Shown here one piece after another: positions 57,004 to 64,000 of a DNA stretch of 64,000 bases. Made by a program: the position numbers and the translations under genes. How positions within the stretch are numbered: position 1 is the stretch's first letter; each line of letters starts with the position of its first letter. The notes beneath the pieces were generated by a model. It was not told where the DNA came from and searched no databases. It saw only the letters and a program-made list of their open reading frames with translations. The stretch comes from SZUA-442 sp963753185 (lineage in GTDB: Bacteria; Actinomycetota; Acidimicrobiia; Spongiisociales; UBA5794), in contig CAVWBO010000007.1 in the NCBI GenBank assembly GCA_963753185.1, forward strand, positions 1,984,001 through 2,048,000, given 5' to 3'.

Positions 57004-58064
57004 CCCCGTACAGCCACGTCGGCTCGTTCAGCTACGTCGACCCATCGCGCTCCACTGGCGGCGACGAGACGGTCGAGCGCGACGGCATACACCGTATCGG
57101 GTGTTCCACCGGCCGACCAAACCCAACGGTAGCGTCCGATGCTCGGGTCTGCGACAACCTCGAGCGGGTGGGCGTAGCCGAACGCCGGTGTCCCGCCAGC
57201 GACGAACCCCGTCACCTCACGTACTGTCTCGAGGGGTGCGGGCCGGGCAACGGTCCCACCGAGGGCCCTTGCGAGCTTTGCCTCGTCGACCCTGTGATCG
57301 CCTGAGCAGATCACGGTGACCGGGCGATCATCCACGAGGAAGACGAGCGATTTGGCGATCGCCCCGAGGTCGCAGCCCACAGCTGCGGCCGCATCGCGTG
57401 ACGTCTTGGTGCCTGCCGGAAAGTGGACCATCGCGGCCGCAAGGCCGCGGTCGATGCCAGCACGCACGACCGATTCGCTGCTGGGCCCGAGGGCTGCGCC
57501 CACACGATGGATCCCTGACTCGGTTGCGACCCAGTCGACCGACCGATCGTGCGACTCGAACGGAACTGCGTCCACGAATGCCTCATCGATCGCGATGCCG
57601 ACGCGCACGACACCGAGTGCGAGACGATCGAGCAGGCGATCGTACATCCCAGCGCCATGCCCGATCCTGTACCCCGCACGATCGAAGGCCAGTCCAGGGA
57701 CGAGGACGACATCGACGTCGTCGAGGTGGACCGGAACGGACCGTCGCGCGGGCTCCCGAAATCCAAACCGATGCGTGACCAGTGAGCCGGGATCCATGTC
57801 GTGGACCGTGAGGCCGCCGTCGGATTCCGTCCTGGGGATGAGGACACGGCACCGCTCCCCTGCCGTGGCCTGCGCCACGTCCACCTCGTGCGGCATTGCC
57901 AGGTAGGTCAGAACCGCACCGTGAATGGGTGGCCACGCGGCAAGGTGCTCGACCACCCCAGGGCTGAGGTGTGCGCGTGGGACGGTCCTCGCCCAGGATC
58001 GCCACGCAGCCTTCCCCGATCCCGCATCCGGCTTCGCGATGTGGCTTTCGGGTCCGGTGACCAT
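57000..58064 (-). CDS. 5-FTHF cyclo-ligase fused to YbaK deacylase
   Basis: Two-domain protein of 354 aa. Residues 1-190 match 5-formyltetrahydrofolate cyclo-ligase: YLAMPHEVDV, VLIPRTESDGG, and VPGLAFDRAGYRIGHGAGMYD. It converts 5-formyl-THF to 5,10-methenyl-THF. Residues 195-354 match the YbaK/ProX aminoacyl-tRNA deacylase family: GCDLGAIAKSLVFLVDDRP with the conserved Lys238, TGFVAGGTPAFGYAHP, and a closing SAGGTPDTVYA. YbaK clears misacylated Cys-tRNA-Pro. The start at 58064 follows TAGGGT at 8 nt. I know of no described protein joining these two activities. Confidence 0.85.
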   Translation of the reverse strand: MVTGPESHIAKPDAGSGKAAWRSWARTVPRAHLSPGVVEHLAAWPPIHGAVLTYLAMPHEVDVAQATAGERCRVLIPRTESDGGLTVHDMDPGSLVTHRFGFREPARRSVPVHLDDVDVVLVPGLAFDRAGYRIGHGAGMYDRLLDRLALGVVRVGIAIDEAFVDAVPFESHDRSVDWVATESGIHRVGAALGPSSESVVRAGIDRGLAAAMVHFPAGTKTSRDAAAAVGCDLGAIAKSLVFLVDDRPVTVICSGDHRVDEAKLARALGGTVARPAPLETVREVTGFVAGGTPAFGYAHPLEVVADPSIGRYRWVWSAGGTPDTVYAVALDRLVAASGARWVDVAERADVAVRG

Positions 58065-58131
58065 GGCGAGCAACCCTACCGGACTTGGAGCCGGAGCATG
58101 CCCAACAGATGCAATGACCGGTTCAGGTGCA

Positions 58132-58137
58132 TACCAT
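58132..58137 (+). promoter_or_regulatory. -10 box TACCAT, leaderless type
   Basis: TANNNT hexamer 6 nt before the ATG at 58144. Confidence 0.5.
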
Positions 58138-58143
58138 CACGTC

Positions 58144-59370
58144 ATGGAGGCATGGGACGAGGAGCAGCGAGTCCGCCCGATCCCGATCGACGAACCGTTC
58201 CGCGACGAGGATGGCGTCGGAGGCACCGTCGGAAGGGGACAGACACCCACGGCGCGGGCTCCTCGGCGCTGGCTCCCGTTCGCTGCCGCCATCGGTGCGA
58301 TCGTGATCGTCACGGCTTCCGTCGGAGCCTTTGGAGCCCTCAGATACGAGGACGCCCCGCCGACGGGTTTCGATGCTCTGCAGTCACCGGAGAACGACAC
58401 GGATGCCCCGACCACGACCGTCCCACCCGCTCTGCGACAGCTCGACGAGATCCTGCCCGGCGTCTCTGTGCGTCTGACGCTGATCGCCGAACGCGACGAC
58501 ACGCTGTGGGCACTGCTGTGGGACCCATCCTTCCGCGAGCCCAAGGCCGTGCCACTCCTGGTCGAATCCACACAGACGTCACGACTTTCGCGTGCCGAGT
58601 TCGATCGCTCCGGACGCTTCGTGGCCGTTGAAGCGTGCGGACACCGGACCTGCGACGTGTACGTGGGTTCGTCGAGCGACGTGGGGACCCAGCCGGTTCT
58701 GGGAGGAATCCTCGGATTCACGTGGCATGCGTCCGAGGTCGGACGACTGTCGTGGATCGCTCCGGTCGCAGACGGCTACGCGATCCGCACGGGAACGGTC
58801 GATCCCCTGACCATGACGATCAAGGACGAGGAGTCCGCATTCGTCCTGCCCGAACCCGTCCGCCTCGTCCAGTGGGATGCGCTCGGCTTCGTCGTCGGAC
58901 AGTTCATCAACGATCAATCCACGTCAGCCCTCGGCCCCGACGGCGCTGTCCTGTGGACGGTTCCCGGATCGGCATCCACGGGTACCGCATCGATCGTCGC
59001 CGTCCTCGACGAGGGGTCTGGGTGGGTCACCGTGGATCGCGCGACAGGGGTGCCGTTGGCAGCCGTCGATGGCCAGCCGAACGGATCGCTGGTGTTCGTC
59101 ACGACGTCCGACAGCGCTGACCTCATCGGACGGCTCGCGGAGCGGACAGACGGCTCGTATTCCCTCACGGTGACGGGCGGATCGATGTCTGCGGTGAGGG
59201 TTGTGACGATCGCCCAACGGTACGAACCTGTCGGGTTCACCGACGACGGCGCCTACTTCCTCCTCATCGGACAGGGAAGACGCGTCGTGTTCGTCGATTG
59301 GAGCCGCAGCGCCTCATACGAGGTCGTCGTACCTGATGGGTACGACGTCCTGGGACTCGACCTCGGCTGA
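58144..59370 (+). CDS. Membrane-anchored extracellular protein
   Basis: Protein of 408 aa: cytoplasmic acidic N-terminus, one membrane helix near residue 45 (LPFAAAIGAIVIVTASVGAF), a Thr/Pro linker, then a large extracellular region with repeated beta-strand character that could be a beta-propeller. I recognise no family. ATG follows TACCAT. Confidence 0.65.
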   Translation: MEAWDEEQRVRPIPIDEPFRDEDGVGGTVGRGQTPTARAPRRWLPFAAAIGAIVIVTASVGAFGALRYEDAPPTGFDALQSPENDTDAPTTTVPPALRQLDEILPGVSVRLTLIAERDDTLWALLWDPSFREPKAVPLLVESTQTSRLSRAEFDRSGRFVAVEACGHRTCDVYVGSSSDVGTQPVLGGILGFTWHASEVGRLSWIAPVADGYAIRTGTVDPLTMTIKDEESAFVLPEPVRLVQWDALGFVVGQFINDQSTSALGPDGAVLWTVPGSASTGTASIVAVLDEGSGWVTVDRATGVPLAAVDGQPNGSLVFVTTSDSADLIGRLAERTDGSYSLTVTGGSMSAVRVVTIAQRYEPVGFTDDGAYFLLIGQGRRVVFVDWSRSASYEVVVPDGYDVLGLDLG

Positions 59371-59372
59371 CG

Positions 59373-60557
59373 TCAGAGCAGCTTCGACAGGGTCGGCGCC
59401 ATGTCGCCCTTCTGCTCCACGCTGATCCCCGTGAGGCCCAACCATGCGGCGAACAGCTCGAGCTCCAATGCCAGTGAGGCAGCGACGGCACTCCGGTCAA
59501 CCCCCTCCTCCGCAAACGCTGACCGGACGAGGAGCGTCCCGGATCCCCTGTCGGCCTTGAGATCGACACGAGCCACGAGCTCCCCGTCGAGGAGGAACGG
59601 GAGCACGTAGTACCCGTGGATCCGGTCCTTCTCAGGGACGTAGATCTCGATGCGGTACCGGAAGCCGAAGAGCCGCTCAGCACGGGGCCGGCACCACACA
59701 ACAGGGTCGAAGGGACTGAGGAGGCTCGATGACGATATGGATCGCGGCCTTGTTGCATCGGGATCCAGGTACACGGGTCCCTTCCAACCGGGTACGTGGA
59801 CCTCACCGACCTCGCCTGCTTCCGCCAATCCTGCGAGGATCGGGCGTGCGGTGGGTAGGTGGAGCCGGTAATAGTCGGCGATGTCGCCGGCGGTTCCGAT
59901 GCCGTGATGCCGAACGGCCTCACGCAGCAGCGTCCGGTAGGCCTCATCTCTCGATGGTGTCGGCATCTCGAGCACGGGAGTCGGCAGCATGCGCTCGGGA
60001 ATGTCGTACAGGCGCATGAAGTTGCCCGTCCTCAGGGCTGTGACCTCCCCCCGGTCGAACAGGTGCTCGAGGGCGACCTTCGCCGGTCCGTATCCCCACC
60101 ACGGCGTGCTCTTGTGGCTGGGCCCGTCGAGATCACTGACAGTCAGCGGCCCGGAGTCGCGCACTTGCTGGAGGACGCTCTCGATGATCCCCGGATGCTC
60201 GGCCATGAACGCAACAGCCCGACTCCATGGTTTGATGGTGGCCATCTTCCACCGCCACAGCGGATGCCGGTCGACCGGTAGGACGGCTGCCTCGTGGGCC
60301 CAGTACTCGAAGTGCTCCCCGCTCCCGTTGAGCCATGTGTCGAGGGCTGCGAGGTCGTATGGTCCGAGGCGCGAGTAGAACGGCATGTAGTGCGTCCGGA
60401 CGCACACGTTCACCGAATCGAGCTGGACCAGACCCAGGGTCCTCATGACCCTCCGGAAGTGTCGAACGTCCACGCGACCCCCGGGCCTCCCACTCCCGCC
60501 GAAACCCTGCGCCGCGAGCGCGATGCGGCGTGCTGCATCGACCGGCACCGTCCTCAT
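59373..60557 (-). CDS. YcaQ/AlkX-family DNA glycosylase
   Basis: Protein of 394 aa of the winged-helix YcaQ (AlkX) family, whose members unhook DNA interstrand crosslinks. Opening RRIALAAQGFGG, then LGLVQLDSVNV, ARGHYMPFYSRLG-type and DPFDPVVWCRPRAERLFGF are family traits. It adds to the DNA-repair content of the window (Lhr, DnaE2, ImuAB). It is divergent from plsC. A GGGGAG ribosome-binding site precedes the ATG at 60557. Confidence 0.85.
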   Translation of the reverse strand: MRTVPVDAARRIALAAQGFGGSGRPGGRVDVRHFRRVMRTLGLVQLDSVNVCVRTHYMPFYSRLGPYDLAALDTWLNGSGEHFEYWAHEAAVLPVDRHPLWRWKMATIKPWSRAVAFMAEHPGIIESVLQQVRDSGPLTVSDLDGPSHKSTPWWGYGPAKVALEHLFDRGEVTALRTGNFMRLYDIPERMLPTPVLEMPTPSRDEAYRTLLREAVRHHGIGTAGDIADYYRLHLPTARPILAGLAEAGEVGEVHVPGWKGPVYLDPDATRPRSISSSSLLSPFDPVVWCRPRAERLFGFRYRIEIYVPEKDRIHGYYVLPFLLDGELVARVDLKADRGSGTLLVRSAFAEEGVDRSAVAASLALELELFAAWLGLTGISVEQKGDMAPTLSKLL

Positions 60558-60580
60558 AGGCTCTCCCCTGTCATCCCGTC

Positions 60581-60586
60581 TACGCT
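60581..60586 (+). promoter_or_regulatory. -10 box TACGCT, leaderless type
   Basis: TANNNT hexamer 6 nt before the ATG at 60593. Confidence 0.5.
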
Positions 60587-60592
60587 ACCGCC

Positions 60593-61348
60593 ATGCTTCG
60601 CGAGTCCGTCGCTGCCGTGCGCACGTTCGTCCTGGTTCCGTTGGCGTTCCTCTACACGATGGCCCTTGCCCTCATCATCCTCGTGATCGGTGTGTTCTCC
60701 CCCACTGCGTCGATCCACGATCGGATCGTCGATCACTGGGCACGCATGTTCCTCCGGATCCCCCCGGTGACGGTCGTCGCAGAGGGAAAGGAGAACGTCG
60801 ATCTGTCGCGACGCTATGTCGTCGCTGCGAATCACCTCTCGCTCTTCGACATTCCCCTCCTGCTCGAGGAGCTGCCGATCTCGGGCCGTTACCTGTCCAA
60901 GAAGGAGCTCTTCCGCCTGCCGCTCATCGGTCGGGCGATGCGGACGATCGGGATCATCGAGGTCGATCGCCAGGCAGGGGGCTCGTCGAGACAGGCGATC
61001 AACGAGGGGGTGCGCGTCGCCGCGGAGCGTGGACATTCGTTGCTGGTCTTCCCTGAAGGAACGAGGAGCCGCGACGGGAACCTGCTCCCGTTCAAGAAGG
61101 GCGCATTCCGCATCGCCATCGACACCGGCCTTCCGCTGCTGCCGGTGGTCATCGAGGGAACGGACCGCATCTCGCGTCCTGGTTCGAAGGTCTACCGACC
61201 AGGCACCGTGTACCTTCGGATGCTCGAGCCAATCGAGACCTCGGCGATGACCAATCGCGACGACCTCGGATCCCTCGCCGCTCGCGTCGAACGGTCGATC
61301 ACCGAGCACTACGAGGCCATGAGAACAGCGGCCCGCCACACACAGTGA
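60593..61348 (+). CDS. 1-acylglycerol-3-phosphate acyltransferase
   Basis: Protein of 251 aa of the PlsC/LPLAT family: N-terminal membrane helix, catalytic NHLSLFD (H-x4-D) near residue 80, and FPEGTRSRDG (substrate binding). It makes phosphatidic acid for membrane lipids. It is convergent with imuB 9 nt away. Confidence 0.9.
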   Translation: MLRESVAAVRTFVLVPLAFLYTMALALIILVIGVFSPTASIHDRIVDHWARMFLRIPPVTVVAEGKENVDLSRRYVVAANHLSLFDIPLLLEELPISGRYLSKKELFRLPLIGRAMRTIGIIEVDRQAGGSSRQAINEGVRVAAERGHSLLVFPEGTRSRDGNLLPFKKGAFRIAIDTGLPLLPVVIEGTDRISRPGSKVYRPGTVYLRMLEPIETSAMTNRDDLGSLAARVERSITEHYEAMRTAARHTQ

Positions 61349-61356
61349 CCACGGCA

Positions 61357-62829
61357 TCAGTCGTAGACGCCGAGCAGATAGGTCGTACCGTCTCGCACCT
61401 CACACAGGTACGCACCGACCGAGGTGACGATCTGGTAGCGATCGGCTGAGGTCTGCCCGTCCCACCACCGCCCGACGTTGCGCCAGGGTCCCGCCCACGA
61501 CAGGACGGGTTCCCATCGGGAGCGCAGCCGTACCTGCTCGGGGATTCCGTCTACGAAGCTGACCTGGAACGGGACGGCGCGGGGAGGTACCAGGGCGGGC
61601 ACAGGACTCGGAATCTGGCCGGGCCATGGTGCCGAAGGGTCCCGATCGGGTACCCCATGGCCCTCTCCCCACCTGGTCCATACGATCCGATCACCGGGAT
61701 CACGCCCTCCCTGGGGGTGTGCGATGAGCAGGCTGTCCGATCCAGCGATCGCCTGGACCTCCATGAGGGCACGTTGTGTCTCCTCGAAACTCAAGGCATC
61801 CTCCTGGAGACCCATCTGACGGCCGGCTCCCGACAGGTCGGTCGGTTCCAGGACGAGCGATACGAGGCCACCCCGGATACCTGCCGAAACACCTTCGATC
61901 CACGATCGCAGCTGCCATCTGATCCGCTCGGCAAGCGATCGATCCGAGAATGGATCGGCGCTGCGCCAGGTTCTCGATCGCTCGGTTCCGTCTGCCGCCC
62001 TGGCAACCACGACGACACGGTGGGGAGCGACACCGTGGGAGGCGAGACCCCCGATGAGCCTCTGGGCGAGCTCCCTGGCGGCGAAGGCCGCCTGTTCCGT
62101 GTCCACGATGGGAGGATCGAACTCCATCGCCACAGACGGGTCCGAAGGGACGGTGCGGGGGTCGAGCGACCGGTCGATCCCAAGGGCGATGCGGTGGGCC
62201 TCGATCCCCGTACGCCCGAACCTGGATGCCACGGCGTCTCGAGGGAGGTCGGCGACCTCACCGAGGGTCGTGATGCCGAGCCATCGAAACGTGGCAGCGA
62301 GATCCTCATCCCCGAGGCTCCCGACATCGAGCCCCGTCAGGAACTCGGCATCATCCTCGACGATCCTCACCGACTCGGCCTCCGTCGTCCGTATCGCAGC
62401 CTGCTGGGCGGCGAATGGCCCGAATGCGACACCGATACGGTGCCCTGACCCGAAGGCGGCGAGCTCCTTGTCCAAACGCTCGATGAGGGCATGCTCACCG
62501 CCGTAGTAGGTGACCGCACCGCTCGTGGGAATGAAGGCCGTGCCGGGCTCGACGATCTCGACCCTGGGTACGAGCGCCTCGATCAGCTCGACCACAGGAT
62601 CGAAACGGCCCATCTCGGCCGTCCTGTCCTGGCGAAGGGTCACCACGGCGGGGCACAGCGCCTCGGCGGCTCGGCGGGTCATGCCGATGATGACACCGGC
62701 TCCGGCCGCGAGGTCGTTCCTCGCGATGACGAGGCCCTTCTCCCCGACCACTTGGACAGGTACCTCAGGCGAGGCGTCTGGCCGCCTGAGTGCCCACGCG
62801 GGATACCACACGCAGATCGTTCGTTCCAT
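61357..62829 (-). CDS. imuB: ImuB, inactive Y-family polymerase-like protein
   Basis: Protein of 490 aa with the Y-family fold but without the catalytic acidic residues: the usual DxD of the palm reads CVWYPAWA, and the SIDE motif reads AFIPTSG. ImuB is the clamp-binding hub that links DnaE2 and ImuA'. ATG at 62829 lies inside imuA' by 65 bp, so translation is coupled. It depends on the same SOS promoter as imuA'. Confidence 0.9.
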   Translation of the reverse strand: MERTICVWYPAWALRRPDASPEVPVQVVGEKGLVIARNDLAAGAGVIIGMTRRAAEALCPAVVTLRQDRTAEMGRFDPVVELIEALVPRVEIVEPGTAFIPTSGAVTYYGGEHALIERLDKELAAFGSGHRIGVAFGPFAAQQAAIRTTEAESVRIVEDDAEFLTGLDVGSLGDEDLAATFRWLGITTLGEVADLPRDAVASRFGRTGIEAHRIALGIDRSLDPRTVPSDPSVAMEFDPPIVDTEQAAFAARELAQRLIGGLASHGVAPHRVVVVARAADGTERSRTWRSADPFSDRSLAERIRWQLRSWIEGVSAGIRGGLVSLVLEPTDLSGAGRQMGLQEDALSFEETQRALMEVQAIAGSDSLLIAHPQGGRDPGDRIVWTRWGEGHGVPDRDPSAPWPGQIPSPVPALVPPRAVPFQVSFVDGIPEQVRLRSRWEPVLSWAGPWRNVGRWWDGQTSADRYQIVTSVGAYLCEVRDGTTYLLGVYD

Positions 62830-63415
62830 CGTCCTCGATCTCGATCATTCGTTGCATTCCACCGACCGCCTTGCCGGAGACCTCGAAACGGGACCTCCTG
62901 GTACGAAGGTGTCCGTACCCCGAGTCCGTTCCTGTCCAGACGGTCCCACGGGCGATGAGGCTGAGATGGGCGAGCCCGAGGGGAAGCGAGCCCTCGATGG
63001 GTCTGAGAACGAGCGCCGTCCGATGTGTCCTCGCCTTTGCCGCGAGCGTCCGAATCACAGGACCCCTGACGTTGACCGGCACCTCGGCATAGACACCTCG
63101 AACCCCCGACACCAGGGCTGCGACGACCCTGCCCCACACCACCGGATCCTCACATCGGACCACGACCAGGCGATCCGCCTCGATTCCGACATCCCATGCG
63201 GCTGCCGGGTTCATCCATCCTCGGACATCGAGATATGCGAGGCTGCCTCCCGGTGCGTGTCTGGCGAGCAGGGAAAGCCCGATCCTGGTGAGCCCACTTC
63301 CGGGAAGTCCCGAGAGGCCGGCGACCTGACCTGCCTCGAGGGTGAGTGCACCGGCATCCAACGGTCGGCCGATCACCGCATCGTCGACAATCACCCGCTG
63401 CAGGGATACGACCAC
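62765..63415 (-). CDS. imuA': ImuA', mutasome accessory protein
   Basis: Protein of 216 aa of the ImuA' (RecA-like fold) family. A degenerate Walker A reads LSGLPGSGLTRIG, with Leu in place of Lys, so ATPase activity is doubtful, in keeping with the family. GTG start at 63415 with GGAAGG 6 nt upstream. A TAGCAT -10 box lies about 50 nt upstream with the LexA box in the spacer. First gene of the imuA'-imuB pair. Confidence 0.85.
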   Translation of the reverse strand: MVVSLQRVIVDDAVIGRPLDAGALTLEAGQVAGLSGLPGSGLTRIGLSLLARHAPGGSLAYLDVRGWMNPAAAWDVGIEADRLVVVRCEDPVVWGRVVAALVSGVRGVYAEVPVNVRGPVIRTLAAKARTHRTALVLRPIEGSLPLGLAHLSLIARGTVWTGTDSGYGHLRTRRSRFEVSGKAVGGMQRMIEIEDDGTNDLRVVSRVGTQAARRLA

Positions 63416-63462
63416 ACCGATGTCCTTCCGTCCTCATCCAGCGGGTCGATCCGCTGGACCGC

Positions 63463-63468
63463 CATGCT
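63463..63468 (-). promoter_or_regulatory. -10 box TAGCAT of imuA'
   Basis: Minus-strand TANNNT hexamer; the 17 bp upstream hold the LexA palindrome and TGGCAA follows as a candidate -35. Confidence 0.55.
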
Positions 63469-63470
63469 AA

Positions 63471-63486
63471 TCGAACATGTGTTCGA
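63471..63486. promoter_or_regulatory. LexA (SOS) operator of imuA'-imuB
   Basis: 16-bp TCGAACATGTGTTCGA, identical to the dnaE2 operator; identity extends to CTAA on one side. It sits in the -10/-35 spacer, a position for direct repression by LexA. Confidence 0.93.
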
Positions 63487-63604
63487 TTGCCAGAGGAAAG
63501 TAGCTAGAGGAAATCGAACACATACCAAAGGCCTCCCCGTCGCCAGAGGCGAACGGCCCCGTGTACGCTGAGTCACGAGATCATCCGACGAAAGGAGTGC
63601 CCAG

Positions 63605-63808
63605 GTGTCAGTTGCGAAGGTGATCGAGATCACATCCACCTCCCCCGGATCGTTCGAGGATGCGATACGCAAGGGCATCGCAAAGGCGCAGCAATCCATC
63701 GATGGCATCAAGGGCGCTTGGATCTCCGAGCAGAAGGTGGAACTCGCAGACGACGGGACGATCAGCCACTTCCGAGTCGACATGAAGCTCACATTCGTTC
63801 TCGAGTAG
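63605..63808 (+). CDS. Dodecin
   Basis: Protein of 67 aa, full length for dodecin: VAKVIEITSTSPGSFEDAI, then a beta segment and VDMKLTFVLE. It forms a dodecamer that stores or buffers flavins, or CoA in actinobacterial types. GTG start with AAAGGAG upstream and a TACGCT hexamer at 63564. Confidence 0.92.
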   Translation: MSVAKVIEITSTSPGSFEDAIRKGIAKAQQSIDGIKGAWISEQKVELADDGTISHFRVDMKLTFVLE

Positions 63809-63854
63809 CCCCTCCTTCGAGCCGCTCGCGCGACCACAACTGGGCACGGTCAGC

Positions 63855-64000
63855 ATGACCACGCACAACCAACCGCACCTCGTCCCCGTCAGGATCGACA
63901 CGGTCCCCACGCATCCGCGAGACGCGGACGTGACCATCGGTGTCCACGAGAGCCTGGGTGACGCCCTGCACAGGATCACCCTCGATCAGTTCGACATCAT
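63855..64000 (+). CDS. CHAD-domain protein (3' partial, tentative)
   Basis: Only the first 48 codons lie in the window: TTHNQPHLVPVRIDTVPTHP ... VHESLGDALHRITLDQFDI. The ESLGDALHRI segment resembles the start of a CHAD domain, whose members bind polyphosphate. The call rests on this short stretch alone. The gene continues past the right edge. Confidence 0.4.
   Translation, partial: MTTHNQPHLVPVRIDTVPTHPRDADVTIGVHESLGDALHRITLDQFDI

Noticed and set aside
63391..63465. 24-aa leader peptide before imuA'
   Set aside because: Its ATG overlaps the -10 box TAGCAT, so the transcript would start downstream of it.
1..64000. tRNA or rRNA genes
   Set aside because: No cloverleaf with a GTTCGA-type T-loop in the right context and no rRNA-like sequence was found by eye.

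Overview
The window is GC-rich chromosomal DNA of an actinobacterium. An Acidimicrobiia-like lineage is a guess. The evidence is the gene content: an actinobacterial-type SerC, DUF4032, DUF5661, a DUF222/HNH protein, a Tad pilus locus and a mycobacterial-style LexA box. No rRNA, tRNA, CRISPR array, integrase or transposase was found. Most of it is housekeeping sequence. Many genes are joined by 4-nt ATGA/GTGA overlaps, and many first genes carry a TANNNT hexamer 6-8 nt before the start codon, which suggests leaderless transcripts.

Layout. 0-6.5 kb: MoxR-type ATPase (cut by the edge), HNH protein, YajQ, a repeat block, LOG nucleosidase, DinB-fold protein, BtpA. 6.7-13.1 kb: Lhr helicase (frameshifted), a frameshifted ABM monooxygenase, a coiled-coil protein and a DUF4032 kinase-like protein. 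13.2-17.8 kb: Usp, then NUDIX, a lipoprotein and an ABC exporter, then a lipoprotein whose gene tail is repeated downstream. 17.9-25.5 kb: lipoate ligase-like protein, an AroQ-hydrolase fusion, aminotransferase, SerC, YhhN, SixA, threonine aldolase, MsrB. 25.6-29.3 kb: a 14-bp minisatellite and the SOS polymerase DnaE2. 29.4-34.3 kb: ACT protein, Dxs, LLM oxidoreductase and an unknown protein. 34.3-40.2 kb: ten-gene Tad/Flp pilus operon. 40.3-47.3 kb: SCO1, YchF, nitroreductase, small proteins, SGNH hydrolase, uridine kinase, and a PfkB kinase fused to a Qng1-like nucleotide glycosylase. 47.7-51.9 kb: two truncated genes meeting head to head, a CrtI-type oxidoreductase, and a small operon with RHH and DUF4097 proteins. 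52-56.5 kb: TPP-riboswitch operon (thiamine pyrophosphokinase plus thiamine ABC importer). 56.4-64 kb: isochorismatase, a 5-FTHF cyclo-ligase/YbaK fusion, an anchored protein, YcaQ, PlsC, the SOS pair imuB-imuA', dodecin and the start of a CHAD-like gene.

How the parts work together. DnaE2 and ImuA'-ImuB lie about 32 kb apart but share an identical LexA operator set in the promoter spacer, so they should form one split mutagenic-repair regulon. Thiamine uptake and pyrophosphorylation form one riboswitch unit, and Dxs uses TPP. The most novel content is three unusual domain fusions (PfkB+Qng1-like, AroQ+alpha/beta hydrolase, FTHF cyclo-ligase+YbaK) and three genes whose 3' ends are repeated just past their stop codons. 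At least three single-base frameshifts could be assembly errors or real decay.
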